Of a stretch of 6,684 bases of DNA, positions 1 to 4,067 are shown in pieces. The notes below the pieces were generated by a model. It was not told the DNA's origin and ran no database searches. It was given only the letters and a program-made list of their open reading frames with translations. This DNA comes from Burkholderiales bacterium (GTDB taxonomy: Bacteria; Pseudomonadota; Gammaproteobacteria; Burkholderiales; Usitatibacteraceae). The DNA lies in contig JAJAYN010000561.1 in assembly GCA_026786225.1 (NCBI GenBank), positions 1 to 6,684 on the forward strand. The letters run 5' to 3'. Within the stretch, counting starts at the first letter, position 1, and each line of letters opens with the position of its first letter. The translations under genes were made by a program, and so were the position numbers.

Positions 1-63
1 CTCGCGCCTCGTGCGGCGCTTCTTGCCTGCGTACTCCAGGCCGGCAAAGCTTGTCTGTTTCAT
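1..63 (-). CDS. IS5-family transposase, N-terminal fragment (runs off the window)
   Basis: Read on the minus strand from the ATG at 63-61, this gives 21 codons that stay open to the window edge: MKQTSFAGLEYAGKKRRTRR followed by E. This is the characteristic opening of IS5-group DDE transposases, which begin MKQTSFxxLxYxxKKxxTRRE and continue into the catalytic domain. That continuation would lie to the left of the window. A GAGG-like stretch lies some way upstream of the ATG (about 75-80 on the plus strand), so the ribosome binding site is only weakly supported. The gene points away from the cassettes and is the only minus-strand gene at this side. Whether the full transposase is intact cannot be seen. 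Confidence rests on recognising the N-terminal sequence only. Confidence 0.85.
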   Translation of the reverse strand, partial: MKQTSFAGLEYAGKKRRTRRE

Positions 64-128
64 GTCCAGATCTTCGCCTCGGCGTCCGCTTGGCACCATC
101 CTGCTTGACCCGGATAAATCAGCGGTTC
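1..128 (-). mobile_element. Terminal part of an IS5-family insertion sequence
   Basis: The transposase start lies at 63. The sequence between it and about 128 is non-coding and has the length expected of an IS end. Read inward on the minus strand from 128, the terminus starts GAACCGCTGATTTATCC, which I take as the terminal inverted repeat. The other end is outside the window, so this pairing cannot be tested here. Immediately outside the end is CTAA (129-132), which matches the YTAR target duplication typical of the IS5 group. It is followed by GGCCTCAGA, which also follows the attC right box at 1455-1461. The element therefore seems to have entered at or beside an attC right end. The exact terminus could be off by one or two bases. 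Confidence 0.7.
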
Positions 129-139
129 CTAAGGCCTCA
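129..139 (+). other. Remnant of an attC right end next to the IS, with putative CTAA target duplication
   Basis: CTAAGGCCTCAGA (129-141) aligns with GTTAGGCCTCAGA, the right box and flank of the attC ending at 1461. The two agree from AGGCC onward. CTAA at 129-132 fits an IS5-group 4-bp target duplication. The left part of this attC would lie beyond the insertion sequence, outside the window. Assignment rests on this short similarity and on position just before a cassette gene. Confidence 0.45.
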
Positions 140-144
140 GACTC

Positions 145-585
145 ATGCACCTTCTCATGTCACCCACCTTCGAATGCAACGAGAGCCCGAATCCAGCCGA
201 TCTGGCTGTCGTGGACGCCGGCATTGATCAGTTCAACCTGGCCGAGCCGGAGCTTCATAGGGTCAAACCACTCGCCGTATTCGCTCGAGGAGCTACTGAG
301 AATGTCGTCGGCGGGGCAGTTGGAAGGACGTGGGGGCAATGCTGCGAACTGCAGCAACTTTGGACGGTCGAAGAAGCCCGAGGCCAAGGCATCGGAACAC
401 AACTGATGAATCGGTTCGAGACAGAGGCAACTCGTCGCGCCTGCTGGCTGATCTACCTTGATACCTTCACATTCCAAGCTCGGCCCTTCTATGAAAGTCG
501 TGGCTACAGGGTAGTCCTGGAAACTCAAGGTTTCACCAACGGCATCGTCAAGTACACCATGCATAAGCACCTCGCACCACCGTGA
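145..585 (+). CDS. GNAT-family N-acetyltransferase (cassette gene)
   Basis: This 146-residue protein is the size of a single GNAT domain, the fold that transfers an acetyl group from acetyl-CoA to an amine. Strand 4 ends in ELQQLWTVEEARGQGIGTQL, which contains the family's acetyl-CoA pyrophosphate-binding loop R-G-Q-G-I-G (residues 79-84). The later PFYESRGY (residues 114-121) is the usual motif B end, and its first Tyr (116) is a candidate general acid. The acceptor substrate cannot be read from the sequence; it does not look like a known aminoglycoside acetyltransferase. The start at 145 is preceded by AAGG at 131-134. The ATG at 157 (MSPTFE...) is an equally possible start, four codons shorter. 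The start lies only 16 bases from the insertion-sequence end, and the stop lies 7 bases before an attC, as in a compact cassette. Its own promoter is not visible, so expression may come from the insertion sequence or from upstream. Confidence 0.9.
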   Translation: MHLLMSPTFECNESPNPADLAVVDAGIDQFNLAEPELHRVKPLAVFARGATENVVGGAVGRTWGQCCELQQLWTVEEARGQGIGTQLMNRFETEATRRACWLIYLDTFTFQARPFYESRGYRVVLETQGFTNGIVKYTMHKHLAPP

Positions 586-592
586 AACTGAC

Positions 593-656
593 GCCTAACT
601 CGTCGCGCCACTCGCACGCGCCAACAGCGGCGCGCCCGTGAGCTAGATCGTTAGGC
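593..656 (+). other. attC recombination site 1 (64 bp)
   Basis: The outer boxes are perfectly complementary: GCCTAAC at 593-599 and GTTAGGC at 650-656. Between them is a GC-rich imperfect palindrome centred on CGCCAACAGCGGCG (619-632). The core GCGCCAACAGCGGCGCGCC is shared almost base for base with the sites at 3291-3369 and 4002-4064. This is the architecture expected of a single-strand hairpin recognised by an integron integrase. It closes the acetyltransferase cassette. Confidence 0.9.
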
Positions 657-674
657 AGCACAAAACAACCTTCC

Positions 675-703
675 TTGACTCGCCGGCCGTGTATTGCTAC
701 GAT
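675..703 (+). promoter_or_regulatory. Promoter of the TumE/TumA toxin-antitoxin operon
   Basis: TTGACT (675-680) and TACGAT (698-703) are separated by exactly 17 bases, a good sigma-70-type match. Transcription should start at about 709-711. The -10 hexamer is the centre of an inverted repeat, so a bound repressor would cover it. Confidence 0.65.
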
Positions 704-710
704 GCAATAC
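691..710 (+). promoter_or_regulatory. Inverted-repeat operator overlapping the -10 box of the TumE/TumA operon
   Basis: GTATTGC (691-697) and GCAATAC (704-710) are perfect 7-bp arms around TACGAT. The repeat ends on the base just before the ATG at 711. TumA carries a winged helix and is the natural candidate to bind it, giving the autorepression usual in toxin-antitoxin operons. The role is inferred from position and symmetry. Confidence 0.6.
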
Positions 711-995
711 ATGAAAGCGCTTCCGCTTGCTCGAACAAAGGAAGTCCGCGATGACGGCACCATCGTCGAGGTGGTCATCTGGGAGCTGCCAGAACCACTC
801 GTACCAAGCAGGCACTTGTTCAAGTACCGACTGTTCTACGGAACAGCCCTCGAAGAACGAGTGCGCTACGACAACGAGCGCGGCAAAGGCGATCATCGCC
901 ACGTGGCCGGGAGAGAGTTGACCTACGTCTTCGTGACCGTGGATCAGCTGCTTGATGATTTCGAACGCGATGTTCAGAACTGGAGTTCGCAATGA
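711..995 (+). CDS. tumE: TumE-family toxin (DUF6516-like)
   Basis: This 94-residue protein carries RYDNERGKGDHRH (residues 52-64), preceded by VVIWELPEP (21-29) and HLFKYRLFYG (35-44). That is the signature and order of the TumE family (formerly DUF6516). The family is the putative toxin of a two-gene system whose partner is a winged-helix antitoxin, which is what lies directly downstream here. The biochemical target of the family is not something I can state. I chose the ATG at 711 because the predicted transcription start falls on it, giving a leaderless mRNA. Upstream in-frame ATGs at 675 and 702 lie inside the -35 and -10 region. The stop overlaps the antitoxin start by four bases (ATGA), so the pair should be translationally coupled. 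Toxin-first order is typical of this family. Confidence 0.82.
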   Translation: MKALPLARTKEVRDDGTIVEVVIWELPEPLVPSRHLFKYRLFYGTALEERVRYDNERGKGDHRHVAGRELTYVFVTVDQLLDDFERDVQNWSSQ

Positions 996-1354
996 AGGCC
1001 ATCATCGAAGTAGCAAAACGTGGGGCAGCCATCCGCGGAGCACGGCAACAGATCGCGGCGTCGCGTCACGGCCAAGTTCCAGACTTTCGCCTCAGCTTCG
1101 AATCAGCCCGGGCACTGTTCGCTGACCTTACACCTGCGCGGCTAGAGCTTCTAGATACTCTGCGCCGCGTAGGGCCCTGTAGTGTTTACGCACTAGCGAA
1201 GTCAGCAGAAAGAAACTACTCGAATGTGCACACAGACATTGGGCGCCTAGAAGAGATTGGCCTTGTTGAACGCACAGAAGAAGGCTCCGTATCAGTGCCG
1301 TACGAGTCAGTTGAGATTCTGGTTCCTTTGGCGCAGGTGGCGAGTGCTGCCTAA
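992..1354 (+). CDS. tumA: TumA-type antitoxin, winged-helix DNA-binding protein
   Basis: The 120-residue protein has an N-terminal region (1-40) that probably contacts the toxin. A MarR-like winged helix-turn-helix follows: helix LTPARLELLDTLRRVG (46-61), helix SVYALAKSA (64-72), recognition helix RNYSNVHTDIGRLEEIGL (74-91) and a wing VERTEEGSVSVPYESVEI (92-109). This matches the HVO_A0114-like proteins found next to TumE toxins. Its likely role is to neutralise TumE and repress the operon at the inverted repeat at 691-710. Its ATG overlaps the toxin stop (992-995). The TAA stop (1352-1354) lies inside the left box of the next attC (GCCTAAC, 1349-1355), so the last codons belong to the recombination site. 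The antitoxin call rests on gene order and fold rather than on a diagnostic motif. Confidence 0.8.
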   Translation: MKAIIEVAKRGAAIRGARQQIAASRHGQVPDFRLSFESARALFADLTPARLELLDTLRRVGPCSVYALAKSAERNYSNVHTDIGRLEEIGLVERTEEGSVSVPYESVEILVPLAQVASAA

Positions 1355-1461
1355 CACCTGCTCAAGCGGAGCGCCAACGGCATGTCACGCTGGCCATCAA
1401 GCGCTGGGCCTGCTGTCCAGCGCGCCATGCCGCTGTCGCCCGCTTAGCTCGAACGTTAGGC
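1349..1461 (+). other. attC recombination site 2 (113 bp)
   Basis: GCCTAAC (1349-1355) and GTTAGGC (1455-1461) are perfectly complementary and enclose a long imperfect palindrome. The arms include GGAGCGCCAACGGCATG (1368-1384) and CAGCGCGCCATGCCGCTG (1419-1436). The stretch CTCAAGCGGAGCGCCAA (1361-1377) recurs exactly at 1905-1921 in the broken site after RidA. The site is longer than its neighbours but within the normal range for attC. Confidence 0.88.
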
Positions 1462-1516
1462 CTCAGATTCACCAATCCCGTCTTCGCCAGCAAATTCACC
1501 CATCTTGAGGCACCCG

Positions 1517-1897
1517 ATGACAAGACAGATCGTATTCACGCCAAACGCGGCAAAGCCTCCGCCTATGTACAGCCAGGCAGTGAAGGCAGGCGGACTGATA
1601 TTCGTATCCGGAACGGCTCCTACAGATCCGTCGACCGGCAAGTTCAAAGGCGAGACCATTCAAGAGCAGGCACACCAATGCTTGAAGAATATTTCAGCAA
1701 TACTTGAGGCAGCCGGCAGCTCAATGGACAAGGTCGTGAGCGTCACCGTCGTCATGGCTGAGGAAGACGACTTTGCAGGCATGAATGAGGAATGGATGAA
1801 GTGGTTTCCAATGAATCTCCCTGCCCAGCAAGGCGCCAAGCTGCCAGCGCGCATTCCAGGTCTCAAAGTCTCCATTGCAGCCATCGCTGAGGCCTAA
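1517..1897 (+). CDS. RidA/YjgF family reactive enamine/imine deaminase
   Basis: At 126 residues this is the usual size of a RidA monomer, which acts as a cytoplasmic homotrimer. RidA hydrolyses reactive enamines and imines such as 2-aminoacrylate, made by PLP enzymes, and so protects metabolism. Visible family features are PPPMYSQAVKAGGLIFVSG (14-32), PTDPSTGKF (35-43), the helix CLKNISAILEAAGSSMDKVV (55-74), and PARIPGLKVSIAAIA near the end. Arg112 aligns with the conserved substrate-carboxylate arginine of RidA (R105 in E. coli). The segment around Gln104-Lys108 differs from the classic PARS motif, so it may belong to one of the Rid subgroups rather than to RidA proper. The ATG at 1517 has GAGG six bases upstream (1507-1510); the in-frame TTG at 1505 overlaps that site and is unlikely. 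The stop lies inside the attC left box at 1892-1898. Confidence 0.88.
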   Translation: MTRQIVFTPNAAKPPPMYSQAVKAGGLIFVSGTAPTDPSTGKFKGETIQEQAHQCLKNISAILEAAGSSMDKVVSVTVVMAEEDDFAGMNEEWMKWFPMNLPAQQGAKLPARIPGLKVSIAAIAEA

Positions 1898-1921
1898 CCC
1901 CTCGCTCAAGCGGAGCGCCAA
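1892..1921 (+). other. Truncated attC (left half only) after RidA
   Basis: GCCTAAC (1892-1898) is followed by CTCAAGCGGAGCGCCAA (1905-1921), identical to positions 1361-1377 of attC 2. Similarity then stops, and no complementary GTTAGGC follows before the VapBC genes. The right half seems to have been lost, or replaced by the block that follows. This breaks the normal cassette boundary. Confidence 0.7.
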
Positions 1922-1923
1922 GC

Positions 1924-1983
1924 AAAAGGGACCGTGATCAATGTTTTTCGCAGACTGATAAAAATATCGGCCACGGCCCTTTT
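1924..1983 (+). repeat. Long imperfect hairpin at the left edge of the VapBC block (possible terminator or element end)
   Basis: Three stems stack: AAAAGGG (1924-1930) with CCCTTTT (1977-1983), CCGTG (1932-1936) with CACGG (1972-1976), and ATGTTTTT (1941-1948) with AAAAATAT (1960-1967, one G-T pair). The A-tract before and T-tract after the base stem are what a bidirectional Rho-independent terminator would show. It could equally be the end of a small mobile element. It starts just where attC similarity ends. Confidence 0.5.
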
Positions 1984-2008
1984 ACTCTTTCACTCCCACG
2001 GGCGGCAT

Positions 2009-2030
2009 GCCGCGAAATAATATTCGCGGC
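2009..2030 (+). repeat. 22-bp palindrome upstream of VapBC
   Basis: GCCGCGAA (2009-2016) and TTCGCGGC (2023-2030) are perfect 8-bp arms around ATAATA. It lies 65 bases before the antitoxin start. It may be a regulator-binding site or part of a hairpin; no function is shown by the sequence. Confidence 0.5.
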
Positions 2031-2047
2031 CTGCCTCCAAGGTTTCG

Positions 2048-2085
2048 GTCGGTCTGTTACCATATGACCAACATCATGACCAACA
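2048..2085 (+). promoter_or_regulatory. Candidate VapBC operator region
   Basis: GTCGGTC (2048-2054) and GACCAAC (2066-2072) form an imperfect inverted repeat (6 of 7 pairs). ATGACCAACA is directly repeated at 2064-2073 and 2076-2085, a 12-base period. The sites sit immediately before the AGGAG ribosome binding site (2085-2089) of the antitoxin, where autorepression of a toxin-antitoxin operon would act. I do not see a convincing promoter here. Confidence 0.45.
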
Positions 2086-2095
2086 GGAGTACGCC

Positions 2096-2329
2096 ATGTC
2101 TGCCATGAACCTGGCCGAAGCAAAAGCGCATTTAAGTAAGCTCGTGAGCAAAGCCGAACGTGGTGAAGAGACCATTATCATGCGGCGCGGAGAGGCAGTC
2201 GCCAAACTCGTCCCCGTGACGGGGCTAAAAAAAACATTACGCTCACGTGCCGATTTTCGTGCTTCGCTGGCGAAAGCCAGTAAGCCAACTGTCGCATTGA
2301 TCCGCGCCATAAGGGATGAGGGCTATTGA
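2096..2329 (+). CDS. vapB: Phd/YefM-like antitoxin of a VapBC pair
   Basis: The 77-residue protein opens MSAMNLAEAKAHLSKLVSKA and continues GEETIIMRRGEAVAKLVPV (residues 23-41). This is the standard Phd/YefM fold, with a helix followed by a beta-hairpin carrying R-R-G-x-x-V-A-x-L. The N-terminal half should dimerise and bind DNA. The C-terminal part (from about residue 45, with LRSRADFRASLAKA) should wrap the toxin and inhibit it. AGGAG at 2085-2089 is six bases before the ATG. The TGA stop shares one base with the toxin ATG at 2329, giving tight coupling. Antitoxin-first order is the classic arrangement and is opposite to the other two toxin-antitoxin cassettes here. The gene is AT-richer than the flanking cassettes. 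Confidence 0.88.
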   Translation: MSAMNLAEAKAHLSKLVSKAERGEETIIMRRGEAVAKLVPVTGLKKTLRSRADFRASLAKASKPTVALIRAIRDEGY

Positions 2330-2760
2330 TGATTTACCTCGACACGAGTTTCATCGCCCCGCTGGTGATAAACGAAAAAACGAGCGATGCAGTAGAAGCT
2401 TTGGTAATCAAAGTAAAGCTTGGCGAATTAGCCACGAGCATGTGGACGCAGATCGAGTTGGCAAGTCTGGTTGCGCGCAAACTGCGCATGGGTGAGTTTT
2501 CTGCCAGCGAAGCCGAAAGTGTTCGCCGTGAGTTCGCGCATTTACTTGATGAGTCTTTCCATATTATTTTGCCAACAGCGACCGATTTCGCCGTCGCCAC
2601 GCAGTTTCTGGCGGTGCCCAAGACCGGCCTGCGCGCGGGAGACGCATTTCACCTGGCCATCGCCGCGAGGCACCAAGCCAAAAAAATATACTCACTGGAC
2701 AAGACATTCATCAAGGTTGGCAAACAACTCAAACTGCCAGTCAATGCTGGTATCCATTGA
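2329..2760 (+). CDS. vapC: VapC-type PIN-domain ribonuclease toxin
   Basis: This 143-residue PIN-domain protein has the four conserved acidic residues that bind the metal ion at the active site: Asp5 (MIYLDTS), Glu43 (TQIELASL), Asp105 (RAGDAFHLA) and Asp124 (YSLDKTF). VapC toxins are Mg2+/Mn2+-dependent endoribonucleases, often acting on tRNA or rRNA; the exact RNA target is not predictable here. All four catalytic positions are present and the length is normal, so the gene looks functional. The start is taken as the ATG at 2329, overlapping the antitoxin stop by one base; the TTG one codon earlier is less likely. The pair is not enclosed by two intact attC sites: the one on its left is truncated, and a 14-bp inverted repeat lies on its right. 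Confidence 0.92.
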   Translation: MIYLDTSFIAPLVINEKTSDAVEALVIKVKLGELATSMWTQIELASLVARKLRMGEFSASEAESVRREFAHLLDESFHIILPTATDFAVATQFLAVPKTGLRAGDAFHLAIAARHQAKKIYSLDKTFIKVGKQLKLPVNAGIH

Positions 2761-2809
2761 GCGCAGTCGGCAGTGGGTGTCTCCTGTGCGTTCATTATTT
2801 TGAGCACGA

Positions 2810-2859
2810 AGGGTCGGCGTCAAAGTGATGTCTTCTGAACATAAGTTGACGCCGACCCT
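2810..2859 (+). repeat. 14-bp perfect inverted repeat, probable small mobile-element or REP-like remnant
   Basis: AGGGTCGGCGTCAA (2810-2823) and TTGACGCCGACCCT (2846-2859) are perfect 14-bp arms around a 22-base loop. The pattern G-G-G-T-C-x-G-x-G-T-C-A-A resembles the GGGGTCAGAGTCAA-type ends that accompany Y1 (RAYT-like) transposases in many proteobacteria; I am matching this from memory. No transposase is present. TCTCCTG occurs at 2780-2786, 2861-2867 and 2874-2880 around it. A terminator role for vapC is less likely because no T-tract follows. Confidence 0.6.
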
Positions 2860-2881
2860 ATCTCCTGATCTTATCTCCTGC

Positions 2882-2975
2882 GGCTAACACTGCAGTCAGG
2901 GGGAGCGCCAAAAGCTGCGCTTTTGGTACCCTCCTCGCTTCGCGCGCCGGCACCCCTTTATTTTCTACGTGAGCC
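2882..2975 (+). other. attC-like site 4 with altered right box (94 bp)
   Basis: GGCTAAC (2882-2888) pairs with GTGAGCC (2969-2975) except at one position, where GTT has become GTG. Inside, CCAAAAGC (2908-2915) and GCTTTTGG (2919-2926) form a perfect 8-bp stem with a TGC loop, and GGAGCGCCAA matches the other sites. Layout and position just before a gene fit attC. The change falls in the triplet where strand exchange occurs, so activity is uncertain. Confidence 0.7.
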
Positions 2976-2980
2976 GTCAT

Positions 2981-3286
2981 ATGGGAGACGCCGTGCCTTT
3001 TGATGAAAACGCTATCCGTCACCGTATCGAACAAGCTGCGCGGTCCGAGATGAACCTAACCGAGGACGTGGCTGGCGATGTCGCATTCCATATCACCGAT
3101 TGGCTCAGCGACCTCGAAACGTTTTATCGGTTTTGCCAAAATCCTGCTGCGTTGTCGAATGAGGATCTCTCCAACCTTCTAATGGCTTTCCTCGTCCACG
3201 TTCCGAATCACGTTGCGGCAGACGGCAAACTCTATAGCGGCATGGCAGTGACAGACATATTCAAAGTTGGAGCCATAGATAAATAA
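2981..3286 (+). CDS. Uncharacterised 101-aa cassette protein
   Basis: I do not recognise this family. The protein is soluble, with no signal peptide or membrane segment, and looks mostly alpha-helical. Helices are predicted at AIRHRIEQAARSEM (11-24) and VAGDVAFHITDWLSDLETFY (30-49). The compact C-terminal half is rich in hydrophobics: LSNLLMAFLVHVPNHVAADG (63-82), then GMAVTDIFKVGAIDK. Composition is acidic in the N-terminal half (DED, DLE). Two starts are possible: the ATG at 2981, used here with little upstream ribosome binding signal, or GTG at 2993, with GGGAG five bases before it, which would remove four residues. A GTG at 2969 lies inside the attC right box and is unlikely. The gene sits alone between attC-like sites, so it is a single-gene cassette. 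Intact frame and normal spacing argue that it is a real gene. Confidence 0.75.
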   Translation: MGDAVPFDENAIRHRIEQAARSEMNLTEDVAGDVAFHITDWLSDLETFYRFCQNPAALSNEDLSNLLMAFLVHVPNHVAADGKLYSGMAVTDIFKVGAIDK

Positions 3287-3290
3287 TGAC

Positions 3291-3369
3291 GGCTAACATT
3301 GCGGTCGAATCGCTCCCTTCGGTCTCGGGACGCGCAACAGCGGCGCGCCTGTTACCTTAAACGTTGGGC
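3291..3369 (+). other. attC recombination site 5 (79 bp)
   Basis: The boxes are GGCTAAC (3291-3297) and GTTGGGC (3363-3369), with the crossover GTT preserved. The interior contains ACGCGCAACAGCGGCGCGCC (3331-3350), nearly the same as the core of attC 1. It begins four bases after the stop codon of the preceding gene and ends 47 bases before higB. Confidence 0.82.
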
Positions 3370-3382
3370 GTCATCATCACGC

Positions 3383-3411
3383 TTTACGTTAATCATGAAT
3401 TTCATTACTAT
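3383..3411 (+). promoter_or_regulatory. Promoter of the HigBA operon with operator in the spacer
   Basis: TTTACG (3383-3388) and TACTAT (3406-3411) are 17 bases apart, a good sigma-70-like pair. Transcription should begin at about 3417-3418, which is the GTG start of higB. Between the hexamers is the 11-bp palindrome ATGAATTTCAT (3395-3405), a likely HigA-binding site from its position. Its role as operator is inferred. Confidence 0.62.
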
Positions 3412-3416
3412 AGTGC

Positions 3417-3695
3417 GTGATCAGATCGTTTACGTGTCCAGAAACTGAGGCTCTCGCAAATGGCGAGCACGTCCGGCGATTTGCAAACATTGCTCTTGTC
3501 GCGCAGCGAAAACATAGACAGCTACAAATCGCAGGCCAATTGAGTGATTTGCGTGTACCCCCGGGCAATCGCCTCGAAATATTGAAAGGCGATCGCCGCG
3601 GGCAGCACAGCATACGAATCAATGATCAATGGCGTATTTGTTTTCGATGGACAGCTGCAGGCGCCGGAGACGTTGAGATAGTGGATTACCATTGA
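3417..3695 (+). CDS. higB: HigB-type toxin (RelE superfamily mRNA interferase)
   Basis: The 92-residue protein is full length for HigB and starts MIRSF, as most members do. It contains LRVPPGNRLEILKGDRRGQH (45-64), SIRINDQWRICFRW (65-78) and ends VEIVDYH (86-92). HigB toxins bind the ribosome and cut mRNA in the A site. Arg73, Asp90, Tyr91 and His92 correspond to residues known to matter in Proteus HigB, so it is probably active. Start is GTG at 3417; no ATG or ribosome binding site precedes it, and the predicted transcription start falls on it. The antitoxin follows after 12 bases. Toxin-first order is normal for higBA. This is a frequent cargo of chromosomal integrons. Confidence 0.93.
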   Translation: MIRSFTCPETEALANGEHVRRFANIALVAQRKHRQLQIAGQLSDLRVPPGNRLEILKGDRRGQHSIRINDQWRICFRWTAAGAGDVEIVDYH

Positions 3696-3707
3696 AAAGA
3701 GGTACAT

Positions 3708-4049
3708 ATGAGAAAGCTCAAGCCTGTCACCCCGGGTGACCTCCTCTTGGAGGAGTTTCTAAAACCCATGGGAATTAGCCAGTATCGCTTGGCAAAAGAG
3801 ATTAGTGTTCCAGCCCAGCGTATTGGAGACATCGTGGCGGGAAAACGTGGGGTCACCGCCGATACTGATTTGCGGCTTTGTCGTTTCTTCGGCTTGTCTA
3901 ACGGCTATTGGCTTCGTGCGCAGGCGGCGTTTGATACTGAGGTTGCTGAGCGTGTAATAGGTCCCACGCTAGTGAAAATAACACCTTGGCTCACGCATTC
4001 AGGCCAACAAGTCGTTGCGAAGGACGCGCCAAAAGCGGCGCGCCGTTGA
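3708..4049 (+). CDS. higA: HigA-type antitoxin (XRE-like helix-turn-helix)
   Basis: The protein begins KPVTPGDLLLEEFLKPMGIS and has the XRE-type helix-turn-helix at residues about 23-61: QYRLAKEISVPAQRIGDIVAGKRGVTADTDLRLCRFFG. WLRAQAAFD follows, as in HigA antitoxins. It should bind and silence HigB and repress the operon at the palindrome between the promoter hexamers. AGAGG (3698-3702) lies five bases before the ATG, so the antitoxin has its own strong translation signal, unlike the leaderless toxin. From residue 99 on (GQQVVAKDAPKAARR) the coding sequence lies within the following attC. This basic tail replaces whatever ending the ancestral protein had and is probably dispensable. At 113 residues it is slightly longer than typical members. 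Confidence 0.92.
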   Translation: MRKLKPVTPGDLLLEEFLKPMGISQYRLAKEISVPAQRIGDIVAGKRGVTADTDLRLCRFFGLSNGYWLRAQAAFDTEVAERVIGPTLVKITPWLTHSGQQVVAKDAPKAARR

Positions 4050-4064
4050 ACTTCAACGTGAGGT
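4002..4064 (+). other. attC-like site 6, overlapping the 3' end of higA
   Basis: GACGCGCCAAAAGCGGCGCGCC (4023-4044) is the same core as in attC 1 and attC 5, and AACGTGAGGT (4055-4064) takes the place of the right box. GGCCAAC (4002-4008) is the best left box, though it pairs poorly with GTGAGGT. The higA stop lies at 4047-4049 inside the site. GAGG of the right end (4060-4063) also serves as the likely ribosome binding site of the hydrolase gene. The outer boxes are degenerate, so activity is doubtful. Confidence 0.6.
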
Positions 4065-4067
4065 CCC

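Noticed and set aside
11..406. 131-codon + strand frame crossing the IS end into the acetyltransferase
   Set aside because: It spans the insertion junction and overlaps both the transposase start and the GNAT frame; the translation is Ser/Arg-rich without motifs.
160..570. 136-codon minus-strand frame over the acetyltransferase
   Set aside because: The + strand frame has the full GNAT signature; the reverse frame has no recognisable domain or start signal.
675..710. Longer TumE start at 675 or 702
   Set aside because: These ATGs lie in the -35 and -10 boxes of the only good promoter; family members begin near the residues encoded from 711.
1505..1516. TTG start for RidA at 1505
   Set aside because: TTGAGG here serves as the ribosome binding site for the ATG at 1517, and the family starts near that Met.
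2859..2880. TATCTCCTG direct repeats as an IS target duplication
   Set aside because: The two copies lie on the same side of the inverted repeat; only the looser TCTCCTG is found on the other side, and REP-like elements do not make duplications.
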